DNA of 7,038 nucleotides from Hyphomicrobiales bacterium (GTDB taxonomy: Bacteria > Pseudomonadota > Alphaproteobacteria > Rhizobiales > Beijerinckiaceae): the NCBI GenBank assembly GCA_027489835.1, contig JAIXZF010000430.1, forward strand, positions 1 through 7,038, given 5' to 3'. Made by a program: the position numbers and the translations under genes. Under the pieces are notes generated by a model that did not search any database, was not told the DNA's origin, and worked only from the letters and a program-made list of their open reading frames with translations. Below are positions 1 to 6,612 of this stretch, in pieces (the stretch's first letter is position 1; every line of letters starts with the position of its first letter).

Positions 1-342
1 ATGAACGGGGTCGAGGCGCTCAGCCGCCTCGCCCAGGCCCAGCTCAAGGACGTCCTCGACGCCTACGCCCAGTCCGACGACAAGAGCGCCACCGACGTGT
101 GGGGCCGCGACGGGCAGATCGATGCGCTGGAGAACTCGCTGTTCCGCGAGCTCCTGACCTACATGATGGAGGACCCGCGCAACATCACCTTCTGCACCCA
201 CCTGCTGTTCTGCGCGAAGAACATCGAGCGGCTGGGCGACCACACCACCAACATCGCCGAGACGGTGCATTACCTCGTGACCGGGCGGAACCTGCCCACC
301 GACCGGCCGAAGGGCGAGTCGCCCTCCGACACGGCGGCCTGA
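1..342 (+). CDS. phoU: PhoU, phosphate transport/signalling regulator, 3' part (5' end outside window)
   Basis: C-terminal half of PhoU, the cytoplasmic helical-bundle protein that links the PstSCAB phosphate transporter to the PhoR kinase and keeps the Pho response off when phosphate is plentiful. The 113 visible residues match the second PhoU repeat. Residues 52-56 (TYMME) precede a helix carrying the family metal-binding signature RLGDHTTNIAE (about residues 77-87). Full PhoU proteins are roughly 230 residues, so about half is missing. The ATG at position 1 is at the window edge and is most likely an internal Met, because the first residues (GVEALSRLAQAQ) already belong to the middle of the PhoU fold. 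The stop TGA (340-342) overlaps the GAGGG that probably serves as the ribosome site of phoB, which points to a common transcript. Family assignment is secure; only the extent is limited by the window. Confidence 0.93.
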   Translation: MNGVEALSRLAQAQLKDVLDAYAQSDDKSATDVWGRDGQIDALENSLFRELLTYMMEDPRNITFCTHLLFCAKNIERLGDHTTNIAETVHYLVTGRNLPTDRPKGESPSDTAA

Positions 343-352
343 GGGTGGGACG

Positions 353-1051
353 ATGTCTCCGCGCATCATGATCGTCGAGGACGAGGAGCCGCTGAGCCTC
401 CTGCTGCGCTACAATTTCGAGGCGGAAGGCTACAGGGTCGACGTCTGCGCGCGTGGCGACGAGGCCGAGCTGAAGCTCCGCGAGGAGGCGCCGGACCTGC
501 TGCTGCTGGACTGGATGCTGCCCGGGCTGTCGGGCATCGAGCTCTGCCGTCGGCTGCGGCAGCGGCGCGAGACCGAGGCCCTGCCCGTCATCATGCTGAC
601 GGCGCGCGGCGAGGAGACCGAGCGCGTCAGGGGCCTCGCGACCGGGGCGGACGATTACGTCGTGAAGCCGTTCTCGGTGCCCGAGCTCTTGGCGCGGGTG
701 CGGGCTCTGCTGAGGCGCGTGAATCCCGAGCGCATCGCGGACGAGCTCGGAGCCGGCGACATCCGGCTCGACCGGACCACGCGCAGGGTCTGGCGCTCTG
801 GCGGCGAGCTGCATCTCGGCCCCACCGAGTTCCGGCTCCTGGAGTTCTTCATGGAGCGGCCGGGCCGGGTCTATACCCGCGGACAGCTGCTCGACGCCGT
901 CTGGGGCCGCGACGCCGAGATCGACGAGCGCACGGTGGACGTGCATGTCGGCCGCCTGCGAAAGGCGCTCGGCGGCGGCGACGGTCGCGACCCGATCAGG
1001 ACGGTGCGCGGCGCCGGCTACTCGCTCGACGAAAACTTCGCCCGCGGCTGA
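353..1051 (+). CDS. phoB: PhoB, phosphate regulon response regulator (OmpR/PhoB family)
   Basis: DNA-binding response regulator that is phosphorylated by PhoR under phosphate limitation and then activates Pho-box promoters. It has 232 residues, close to the family norm of about 229. The receiver domain covers about residues 4-120, with the acidic pair E9/D10, phospho-acceptor D53 in LLLDWMLPG, switch T83 (in VIMLTARGEE) and K105 (DDYVVKPF). This is nearly the same motif string as E. coli PhoB. The winged-helix effector domain covers about 130-228, with the recognition helix at 192-206 (ERTVDVHVGRLRKAL) and the wing (TVRGAGYSL) near the C-terminus. The ATG at 353 lies 10 bases after the phoU stop, with GAGGG at 341-345 seven bases upstream. 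There is no room for a Pho box of its own here, so expression should come from the upstream pst/phoU promoter. It converges on gcrA. Confidence 0.96.
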   Translation: MSPRIMIVEDEEPLSLLLRYNFEAEGYRVDVCARGDEAELKLREEAPDLLLLDWMLPGLSGIELCRRLRQRRETEALPVIMLTARGEETERVRGLATGADDYVVKPFSVPELLARVRALLRRVNPERIADELGAGDIRLDRTTRRVWRSGGELHLGPTEFRLLEFFMERPGRVYTRGQLLDAVWGRDAEIDERTVDVHVGRLRKALGGGDGRDPIRTVRGAGYSLDENFARG

Positions 1052-1053
1052 AA

Positions 1054-1094
1054 CGCGGCTGCTTCGCGGGCGGAGCCGCGGGGCGGGCCCCGCG
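1054..1094. terminator. Two overlapping GC hairpins between convergent phoB and gcrA, possible bidirectional terminator
   Basis: The 60-base gap between the converging phoB and gcrA stops holds two inverted repeats. One has 7-base arms, CGCGGCT (1054-1060) and AGCCGCG (1074-1080), with a 13-base loop. The other has 8-base arms, CGCGGGGC (1077-1084) and GCCCCGCG (1087-1094), separated by GG; in RNA it would form about 7 GC pairs closed by CGGG. They share bases 1077-1080 and so cannot both form fully. Neither is followed by a T-run on either strand, so a classical intrinsic terminator is not shown. Position between convergent genes and high stability suggest a transcript-end or RNA-protecting role. 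Confidence 0.4.
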
Positions 1095-1111
1095 ACTGGC
1101 CCTGCCGTCGT

Positions 1112-1660
<549 letters not shown>

Positions 1661-1927
1661 CGTGGTCTACATCCTTCCGCCGCATCTGCCCGGACCTCTC
1701 CGGACCGGCCGCGCTCCCGTCGACGGAATCCCTCAGGGCACGCCGGCCATATGGTCGAGGCGGCGTCGGCGTTGAAGGCCGATCCTGAAGAGAAGCGTCG
1801 TACGAGATGTCGTAGCCGACGGGAGAAGACATACAAGATGCCGTGACTCGCCGACAAGAGTCCGAACCGGGAACGCTGGTTTTTCAACAGGCGATTCGCC
1901 CTGTTGTTCCCTCGGCGCGCGAAAGCG
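1661..1927 (-). promoter_or_regulatory. gcrA upstream region with a cluster of four GANTC (CcrM-type) sites
   Basis: This 267-base region between the folD stop and the gcrA start has no credible gene. It contains GANTC at 1726-1730 (GAATC), 1845-1849 (GACTC), 1858-1862 (GAGTC) and 1893-1897 (GATTC). Reading the rest of the window by eye I find only four more (316, 721, 2215, 3836). A possible promoter on the minus strand is TTGTCG (1852-1857) and TTGTAT (1831-1836) with a short 15-base spacer. One GANTC site lies inside that spacer and another abuts the -35 element. That arrangement resembles GcrA/CcrM-controlled promoters, where methylated sites sit in or next to the core promoter. Another -35/-10 pairing (TTGTATG, 13 bases, GCTACGAC) resembles the Caulobacter housekeeping consensus. 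The site cluster is directly seen; the promoter assignment is inference. Confidence 0.5.
1885..1906. repeat. Inverted repeat downstream of folD with a GANTC site in its centre
   Basis: CAACAGG (1885-1891) and CCTGTTG (1900-1906) are perfect 7-base inverted arms around the 8-base spacer CGATTCGC, which holds the GATTC site 1893-1897. If one base is bulged, the symmetry extends into the spacer (GCGA/TCGC). It begins 21 bases after the folD stop. On the folD strand it is followed by A residues rather than T, so it is not a standard intrinsic terminator. It could instead be an operator in the gcrA upstream region, or an RNA hairpin that protects the folD 3' end. Confidence 0.4.
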
Positions 1928-2797
1928 TCAGAGGCCGCCGAGCCTCAGGCGGGCGGCCCGCAGCGTGTTGGACAACAGGAAGGCGATGGTCATCGGGCCC
2001 ACGCCTCCGGGCACGGGCGTGATGGCCGAGGCGAGCGGCGCGACGGCCTCGAAATCCACGTCGCCGACCAGCCTGCCCTTGCCGCCCTCGCCCGGGACGC
2101 GGTTGATGCCGACGTCGATGACGATGGTGCCGGGCTTGACGAAATCGGCCGTCACGAAGCCCGGCCGGCCGATGGCGGCGACGATGAGGTCGGCCTGCCG
2201 GCACAAGGCGGGCAGATTCCGCGTGCGCGAATGGGCGATGGTGACCGTGCAGTTTTCCTGCAGAAGCAGCTGCGCCACCGGCTTGCCCACGATGTTGGAG
2301 CGGCCGATGACCACGGCATGGAGGCCCGAGAGGTCGGCGCGTGCCAGCTTCGCCAGCGCCACCGAACCGAGCGGGGTGCAGGGCACGAGGCCGGGCTCGC
2401 CCACGGCGAGGCGGCCGGCATTAACGGGATGGAAGCCGTCCACGTCCTTGGCCGGGTCGATGCGGTTGAGCACGAGCCCCGCGTCGATCTGCGGCGGCAG
2501 GGGCAGCTGCACGAGGATGCCGTCGATGGCGTCGTCCGCGTTGAGCGCGTCGACCAGGGCCAGCAGCTCGGCCTGCCCGGTCGAAGCCGGCAGGCGATGC
2601 TCGACCGAGCGCATCCCCACCTCGGCGGTCTGCTTCACCTTGGAGCCGACATAGACCTGGCTCGCCGGATCGTCGCCGACGAGCACGACGGCGAGGCCGG
2701 GCGGGCGGCCATGGGCGGCGGCGAAGGCGGCCGCCTGTCCTGCGATCTCGGATCGCAGCGTGGCGGCGAGAGCCTTGCCGTCGAGCAGCTGGGTCAT
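1928..2797 (-). CDS. folD: FolD, bifunctional methylenetetrahydrofolate dehydrogenase/cyclohydrolase
   Basis: Cytoplasmic enzyme that oxidises 5,10-methylene-tetrahydrofolate with NADP+ to 5,10-methenyl-tetrahydrofolate and hydrolyses this to 10-formyl-tetrahydrofolate, feeding purine and formyl-Met synthesis. Its 289 residues match the usual length. Visible active-site features are Y49 and catalytic K53 in YVGSKVK, DGILVQLPLP (92-101), the substrate-binding aspartate D120 in DVDGFHPVN, PCTPLG (139-144), the Rossmann-fold nucleotide-binding segment VVIGRSNIVGKP (162-173), and the C-terminal signature PVPGGVGPMT (261-270). All key residues are present, so it should be active. The ATG at 2797 has AGGAG upstream (CTCCT at 2808-2812 on the plus strand, 10-base spacing). 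It lies 73 bases after the deacetylase gene on the same strand and may be read from it or from a promoter in that gap, where I see no clear elements. Confidence 0.96.
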   Translation of the reverse strand: MTQLLDGKALAATLRSEIAGQAAAFAAAHGRPPGLAVVLVGDDPASQVYVGSKVKQTAEVGMRSVEHRLPASTGQAELLALVDALNADDAIDGILVQLPLPPQIDAGLVLNRIDPAKDVDGFHPVNAGRLAVGEPGLVPCTPLGSVALAKLARADLSGLHAVVIGRSNIVGKPVAQLLLQENCTVTIAHSRTRNLPALCRQADLIVAAIGRPGFVTADFVKPGTIVIDVGINRVPGEGGKGRLVGDVDFEAVAPLASAITPVPGGVGPMTIAFLLSNTLRAARLRLGGL

Positions 2798-2870
2798 GGC
2801 GTCAGGTCTCCTGGTCGCGGCGAGGCTGCCGCCATCTAGCCTGCCACGCGCGCGAAGTCAGCCCGGCTCC

Positions 2871-3923
2871 TCAGCGATGCGCGCCGAGAAAGGCCGTGGT
2901 GAAGGAGGGCGCCGCCTCGGCGATGGCCGCAAGCGAATAGCCGCCCTCCTGGACGATGAGCGAGGGCAGCCCAAGGCGCGCCAGGAGCTCACCGATGCGG
3001 GGGAAGGCATCGCTGGAGACGGCAAGCCGCGAGAGCGGATCGCTGCGATGCGCATCCCAGCCCGCCGAGATCACCAGCGCCTCGGCCCCGAAGTCGGACA
3101 CCGCCCGGGTGAGCCCCTTCACTGCATCGAGATAGGCGCTGTCGTCGGCGCCCTGCGCCAGCGGCAGGTTGAGGTTGGCGCCTTCGCCCTCGCCCGCCCC
3201 GCGCTCGTCCGCGAAGCCGGCGAAGAAGGGGTAATAGTCGGTGGGATCGGTATGGCAGGAGGCGACCATCACGTCGCCGCGCGCATAGAAGATCGCCTGC
3301 GTGCCATCGCCATGGTGCGTGTCGAAATCGAGGATGGCGACGCGGTCGAAGCGCGTGCGCAGAAGCTCCGCCGCGATGGCCGCGTTGTTGAGGAAGCAGA
3401 AGCCGTTGGCCCGGTCGCGGTAGCAGTGATGACCCGGCGGGCGGCACAGGGCGAAGGCATTGCGCTCGCCGGCGAGGATGGCGCGGGCGCCCGAGATGGC
3501 GCTTTGCGCTGAGGCATAGGCGGCAGCCCAGGTGCCCTCGCCCATGGCGCAGGACATGTCGCCGACATGATAGCCCGTCAGGCCAATGGGGCCGGTGTTG
3601 CGCGGCCGGTCGCGGCGGATGAGGTCGTGGCCCGCGCCGCGATAGGGGTGGATGTTCGGCAGGATTTCGGGGCCGGCATCGGGCAAGGTTTGCCACAGGC
3701 CCCAGATCGTCTCGAGGAAGCGAACATAATCCGCGTCGTGCACGGCCAGGATCGGGTCGAGCCCATGATCCTCCGGCGGGCGGCGGTCGAGCCCCAGCGC
3801 GCCGAGCGCCTCGGCCAGCGTCTCCATGCGCTCCGGATTCTCGACCGGCACGCCGACCTTGCCGAAGCGGAAATACTGCTGCGGGCGATGGCGGAGCTGG
3901 TCGGGCGAGAAGAAGAGTTTCAT
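2871..3923 (-). CDS. Zinc-dependent deacetylase, histone deacetylase/acetylpolyamine amidohydrolase family
   Basis: Arginase-fold zinc hydrolase that removes an acyl group from an amine; bacterial relatives act on acetylpolyamines or other small acyl-amines. The 350 residues are close to the 341 of the Mycoplana acetylpolyamine amidohydrolase, which it resembles throughout (start MKLFFSPD, VHDADYVRFLETIW at 61-74, CRPPGHH, NGFCFLNNAA). The catalytic set is complete: general-base pair H165/H166 in RPPGHH, zinc ligands D201 and H203 in DFDTHHGDGTQ, third ligand D290 in SAGWDAHRSDP, and the transition-state tyrosine Y329 in EGGYS. The family's two polyamine-recognising glutamates (E106 and E117 in the Mycoplana enzyme) appear replaced by I113 and S124 in an alignment done from memory, so polyamine specificity is doubtful. 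The ATG at 3923 has no clear Shine-Dalgarno sequence. It follows copZ by 54 bases on the same strand, so read-through or translational coupling is possible. Family certain, substrate unknown. Confidence 0.9.
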   Translation of the reverse strand: MKLFFSPDQLRHRPQQYFRFGKVGVPVENPERMETLAEALGALGLDRRPPEDHGLDPILAVHDADYVRFLETIWGLWQTLPDAGPEILPNIHPYRGAGHDLIRRDRPRNTGPIGLTGYHVGDMSCAMGEGTWAAAYASAQSAISGARAILAGERNAFALCRPPGHHCYRDRANGFCFLNNAAIAAELLRTRFDRVAILDFDTHHGDGTQAIFYARGDVMVASCHTDPTDYYPFFAGFADERGAGEGEGANLNLPLAQGADDSAYLDAVKGLTRAVSDFGAEALVISAGWDAHRSDPLSRLAVSSDAFPRIGELLARLGLPSLIVQEGGYSLAAIAEAAPSFTTAFLGAHR

Positions 3924-3977
3924 GCCGACACTGTGCCGCCGGACAGACGCCGCGTGAAGCGCGATTTCGGGATGCGC

Positions 3978-4181
3978 CTACTGCGCAAGCCGCGCGGGAT
4001 AGCCGGCTTTCTCGAGGCTCGCGAGGATCGAGGCCGCATCGCCCGCGCCCTCCACCGTGACCTTGCCGCTCTCGATGTTCACATCGGCCTTCGCCTCGGG
4101 CGCGGCCTTGCGGATCGCGGCGTCGACGCGCTTCGCGCAGGCGCCGCAATGGATGTTGTCGACGTGAAGGATCATGGACAT
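3978..4181 (-). CDS. copZ: CopZ-like copper chaperone (single HMA domain)
   Basis: Small cytoplasmic metallochaperone of 67 residues, made entirely of one heavy-metal-associated ferredoxin-like domain. The metal site is C12-G-A-C15 in NIHCGACAKRV, where the common GMTCxxC is varied to NIHCGAC, leaving a histidine next to the first cysteine. The rest follows the HMA pattern: a first helix (KRVDAAIRKA), a strand with VNIESGKVTVEG, a second helix, and the closing GYPARL. It would bind Cu(I) and exchange it with the N-terminal HMA domain of the neighbouring ATPase. It starts 23 bases after the copA stop. AAGGAG (4188-4193) sits 6 bases before the ATG, the strongest ribosome site among the minus-strand genes, which supports a copA-copZ operon. 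A second Met at residue 3 is possible but poorly spaced. Cu(I) specificity is inferred from the neighbour. Confidence 0.88.
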   Translation of the reverse strand: MSMILHVDNIHCGACAKRVDAAIRKAAPEAKADVNIESGKVTVEGAGDAASILASLEKAGYPARLAQ

Positions 4182-4204
4182 GGGTTTCTCCTTGAAGGCC
4201 TCGA

Positions 4205-6535
4205 TCAGGCTGGCTGCGCGGGCCGTCCGAAACGGCCGAGGCGCAGCGCGTTGAACACGACGAAGACGCTGGACAGCGCCATGGCGCCCGCCGCCAGCAT
4301 GGGCGAGAGCATCCAGCCGAGCGCCGGCTGGAACAAGCCCGCGGCGACGGGGATGAGCGCGACATTGTAGCCGAAAGCCCAGATCAGGTTCTCGGTCATG
4401 TTGCGCAAGGCCGCCCGCGACAGGCCCACCGCCTGGACCAGCGCGCCAAGATCGCCCGAAACCAGCACCACGTCGGCGCTCTCAATGGCGACGGTCGTGC
4501 CGTCGCCCACCGCGACGCCGATATCGGCGGCGGCCAGCGCAGGCGCGTCGTTCAGCCCGTCGCCCACGAAGATGACGGGACCATGGGCGGCGCGCAGCCG
4601 CTCCAGCACATCGACCTTGCCGGCGGGCAGCACATTGGCGGACACTTCCGCGATGCCCAGCCGGCCCGCCACGGCGCGGGCGGTGCGTTCATGATCGCCG
4701 CTGATCATCGCCGGGACGAGCCCAAGCCCTCTGAGGCTGGCGATCAGCTCGGCCATGCCGGGCTTGACCGGATCGGCCACGGTGACGAAGCCTGCGAGGC
4801 GCCCCTCCACCGCCATGAAGAAGGGCGTTTCGCCGCGATCGGCATGGGCCTCGATGCGGGGCGTCAACGCCTCCACGGACACTTTTTCCAGCGCCATCAT
4901 GCGCTCGCCGCCGATGGCGACGCGCTTGCCCTCGACGAGAGCTGCGGCGCCGACGCCCGACAGGGCCTCGAAGCCGGCCGCCTCGGGCACGGCGAGGCCC
5001 CGCTCCTGGGCTGCCTTGAGGATAGCGCGAGCGATGGGGTGTTCGGAGCTGCGCTCGACGGCGGCTGCCATGGCCAGCAGCTGATCGGCCGTGAAATCGC
5101 CCACGGGCTCGACGGCGGAGAGCGCGGGCCGTCCCAGCGTCAGCGTGCCGGTCTTGTCGAACGCGACGAGGCGGGCCTTGCCGAGCCGCTCCAGCGCGTC
5201 GCCCTTGCGGAACAGGGCGCCAAGCTGGGCCGCGCGGCCGGTGGCCACGGCGACCGAGATCGGCGTCGCGAGGCCCATGGCGCAGGGGCAGGCGATGATG
5301 AGCACGCTCACGGCCGCGACGAGGGCTAAGGGCAGGCTCGGCGCGGGGCCGAATGTCAGCCAGGCGAGGAAGGTGATCGCGGCGATGGCAAGCACGACGG
5401 GAACGAACACGGCGGTGATGCTGTCGATGCGCGCCTGGATCGGCAGCTTGGCGCCCTGCGCCTGCTCGACAAGGCGGATGATGCCGGCCAGCAGCGTCTC
5501 GCCGCCGACCTTCGTGGCACGGATGGTCAGCGCGCCGGCGCCGTTGACCGAGCCGCCATGCACCAGAGCGCCGACCGTCTTGTGAACGGGAATGGGCTCG
5601 CCTGTCAGCATCGCCTCGTCGACATGGGACGCACCGTCCACGACCTCGCCATCGGTGGGCAGGCCCGCTCCCGGCTTCACCAGCAAAAGATCGCCCACCA
5701 TGATCTCGGAGACCGGCGTCGCGACCGCCTCGCCGTCGCGCAGGCGGATGGCGATGTCGGGCTGGAGCGCCATGAGCTCGCGGATGGCGGCGCCGGTGCG
5801 GCCGCGGCTGCGGGTCTCGATCAGGCGCCCGGCGAGGATGAGCGTGACGATGGTGGCCGCGCTCTCGAAATAGACTTCGGCGCCGCCTTCCGGGAACCAG
5901 CCCGGCGCCAGCGTCGCCACGGCGGAATAGAGGAAGGCCGCGCCCGAGCCGAGCGCGACGAGGGCGTTCATCTCCGGCCTGCCGCGCAGCAGCGCCGGCA
6001 CGCCGATGCGGAAGAAGCGCCGGCCGGGACCGGCGAGCACCACCGCCGTCAGCGCGAAGGACAGCCAGCGCGGCAGGTCCGGGCCCAGCGTCTCGTGCTG
6101 CCAATGATGGAAGGAGGGCAGCAGATGTGCGCCCATCTCGAGGATGATGACGGGCAGGCTGAGCAGCGCCGCCGTCCAGGCATCGCGGCGCAGCCGAGCC
6201 TCGTCGGAGGCTTGCTCTGCGGCACGGCGCGCCTGCTCGGCGCCGATCGAAGCGCCATCATCGACCAGCCGCGCCTCGTAGCCCTCCGCCTCGATGGCAG
6301 CGACGATGCGGGGCGCGAGCGCGGGGGAAGCCAGCGCTTCGGCGCGCTCCAGCGGCAGGTTGACGGCAGGATTGGAGACGCCAGGCATGCCGGCGATGGC
6401 GCGCTCAACATGGGCGACGCAGGAGGCGCAGGTCATGCCGCGCACCGCGAAACGCAGCAGACGCGGCTCAGCAGCGCCGGGCTCGGCGCGCGCCACGGCC
6501 TCAGGCCTGCCTTCGAGAAGTGCTGTCGCCGTCAT
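4205..6535 (-). CDS. copA: CopA-type Cu(I)-exporting P1B-ATPase
   Basis: Inner-membrane ATPase that pumps Cu(I) out of the cytoplasm. Numbered from the ATG at 6535 it has 776 residues. There is one N-terminal HMA domain (about 28-93) with C36/C39 in GMTCASC. A long segment with several membrane helices follows. The actuator domain carries the TGE phosphatase loop at 311-313. The channel helix has CPC at 416-418, the phosphorylated D460 is in DKTGT, the nucleotide-binding SEHP is at 497-500, and GDGLND is at 658-663. The last two helices carry YN (723-724) and MxxSS (752-756). CPC, YN and MxxSS together are the P1B-1 Cu(I) signature. The open frame extends to a TTG at 6592, but that codon lies inside an FNR-type palindrome, so the ATG at 6535 is preferred. 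No Shine-Dalgarno is visible before it. A FixI/CcoI role (copper for cbb3 oxidase) is an alternative, weakened by the absence of fixGHS neighbours. Confidence 0.94.
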   Translation of the reverse strand: MTATALLEGRPEAVARAEPGAAEPRLLRFAVRGMTCASCVAHVERAIAGMPGVSNPAVNLPLERAEALASPALAPRIVAAIEAEGYEARLVDDGASIGAEQARRAAEQASDEARLRRDAWTAALLSLPVIILEMGAHLLPSFHHWQHETLGPDLPRWLSFALTAVVLAGPGRRFFRIGVPALLRGRPEMNALVALGSGAAFLYSAVATLAPGWFPEGGAEVYFESAATIVTLILAGRLIETRSRGRTGAAIRELMALQPDIAIRLRDGEAVATPVSEIMVGDLLLVKPGAGLPTDGEVVDGASHVDEAMLTGEPIPVHKTVGALVHGGSVNGAGALTIRATKVGGETLLAGIIRLVEQAQGAKLPIQARIDSITAVFVPVVLAIAAITFLAWLTFGPAPSLPLALVAAVSVLIIACPCAMGLATPISVAVATGRAAQLGALFRKGDALERLGKARLVAFDKTGTLTLGRPALSAVEPVGDFTADQLLAMAAAVERSSEHPIARAILKAAQERGLAVPEAAGFEALSGVGAAALVEGKRVAIGGERMMALEKVSVEALTPRIEAHADRGETPFFMAVEGRLAGFVTVADPVKPGMAELIASLRGLGLVPAMISGDHERTARAVAGRLGIAEVSANVLPAGKVDVLERLRAAHGPVIFVGDGLNDAPALAAADIGVAVGDGTTVAIESADVVLVSGDLGALVQAVGLSRAALRNMTENLIWAFGYNVALIPVAAGLFQPALGWMLSPMLAAGAMALSSVFVVFNALRLGRFGRPAQPA

Positions 6536-6549
6536 GTCGGAAAGATAGG

Positions 6550-6579
6550 GAGCGGCGGCTCCAGATGCGAGCGGCGGCT
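6550..6579. repeat. 11-base direct repeat in the copA promoter region
   Basis: GAGCGGCGGCT occurs at 6550-6560 and again at 6569-6579, a 19-base period. The second copy overlaps the left arm of the large palindrome at 6571-6600. The first copy could therefore also pair with the palindrome's right arm (AAGCCGCCGC, 6591-6600), giving alternative secondary structures in the copA leader. GGC-rich triplet repeats are common in GC-rich DNA, so this may be incidental. Confidence 0.45.
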
Positions 6580-6600
6580 TGATCGAGATCAAGCCGCCGC
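6571..6600. repeat. 30-base perfect palindrome (14-base arms, 2-base centre) upstream of copA
   Basis: Arm GCGGCGGCTTGATC (6571-6584), centre GA (6585-6586), arm GATCAAGCCGCCGC (6587-6600). The two arms are exact reverse complements. As RNA it would form a 13-pair stem closed by a four-base loop. The inner 14 bases are a consensus FNR/FixK box. The palindrome lies between the end of the mmsA-like gene (43 bases away) and the copA ATG (about 35 bases away). No T-run follows on either strand, so a terminator is not indicated, though the hairpin could stabilise the 3' end of the upstream mRNA. Confidence 0.75.
6579..6592. promoter_or_regulatory. FNR/FixK-type anaerobox upstream of copA
   Basis: TTGATCGAGATCAA is a perfect match to the TTGAT-N4-ATCAA operator of the FNR, Anr, FnrL and FixK regulators, which activate genes at low oxygen. 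Its centre is about 50 bases upstream of the copA ATG and about 57 bases downstream of the mmsA-like stop, so copA is the natural target. A weak -10-like TATCTT lies at 6542-6547 on the minus strand, placing the box near -50 rather than the usual -41.5, and would start the transcript almost at the ATG. Promoter geometry is therefore not settled. I see no separate CueR-type operator in this gap. Confidence 0.62.
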
Positions 6601-6612
6601 CAAATCTTCGCC

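Noticed and set aside
343..352. Pho box or separate phoB promoter
   Set aside because: Only 10 bases separate phoU and phoB, enough for a ribosome site but not for an operator or promoter.
1904..2839. 311-codon plus-strand open frame antisense to folD
   Set aside because: Complementary shadow of folD; no family motif recognised.
3973..3987. Inverted repeat TGCGC-CTACT-GCGCA over the copZ stop codon, considered as a terminator
   Set aside because: Only 5-base arms with no T-run; too weak to separate from chance in GC-rich sequence.
2989..4365. 458-codon minus-strand open frame spanning the deacetylase, copZ and the end of copA
   Set aside because: It crosses three well-supported genes in another frame and is an Arg-rich shadow.
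4689..6104. 471-codon minus-strand open frame inside copA
   Set aside because: It is an out-of-frame shadow of copA with an Arg/Ala/Pro-rich, low-complexity translation typical of the wrong frame in GC-rich DNA.
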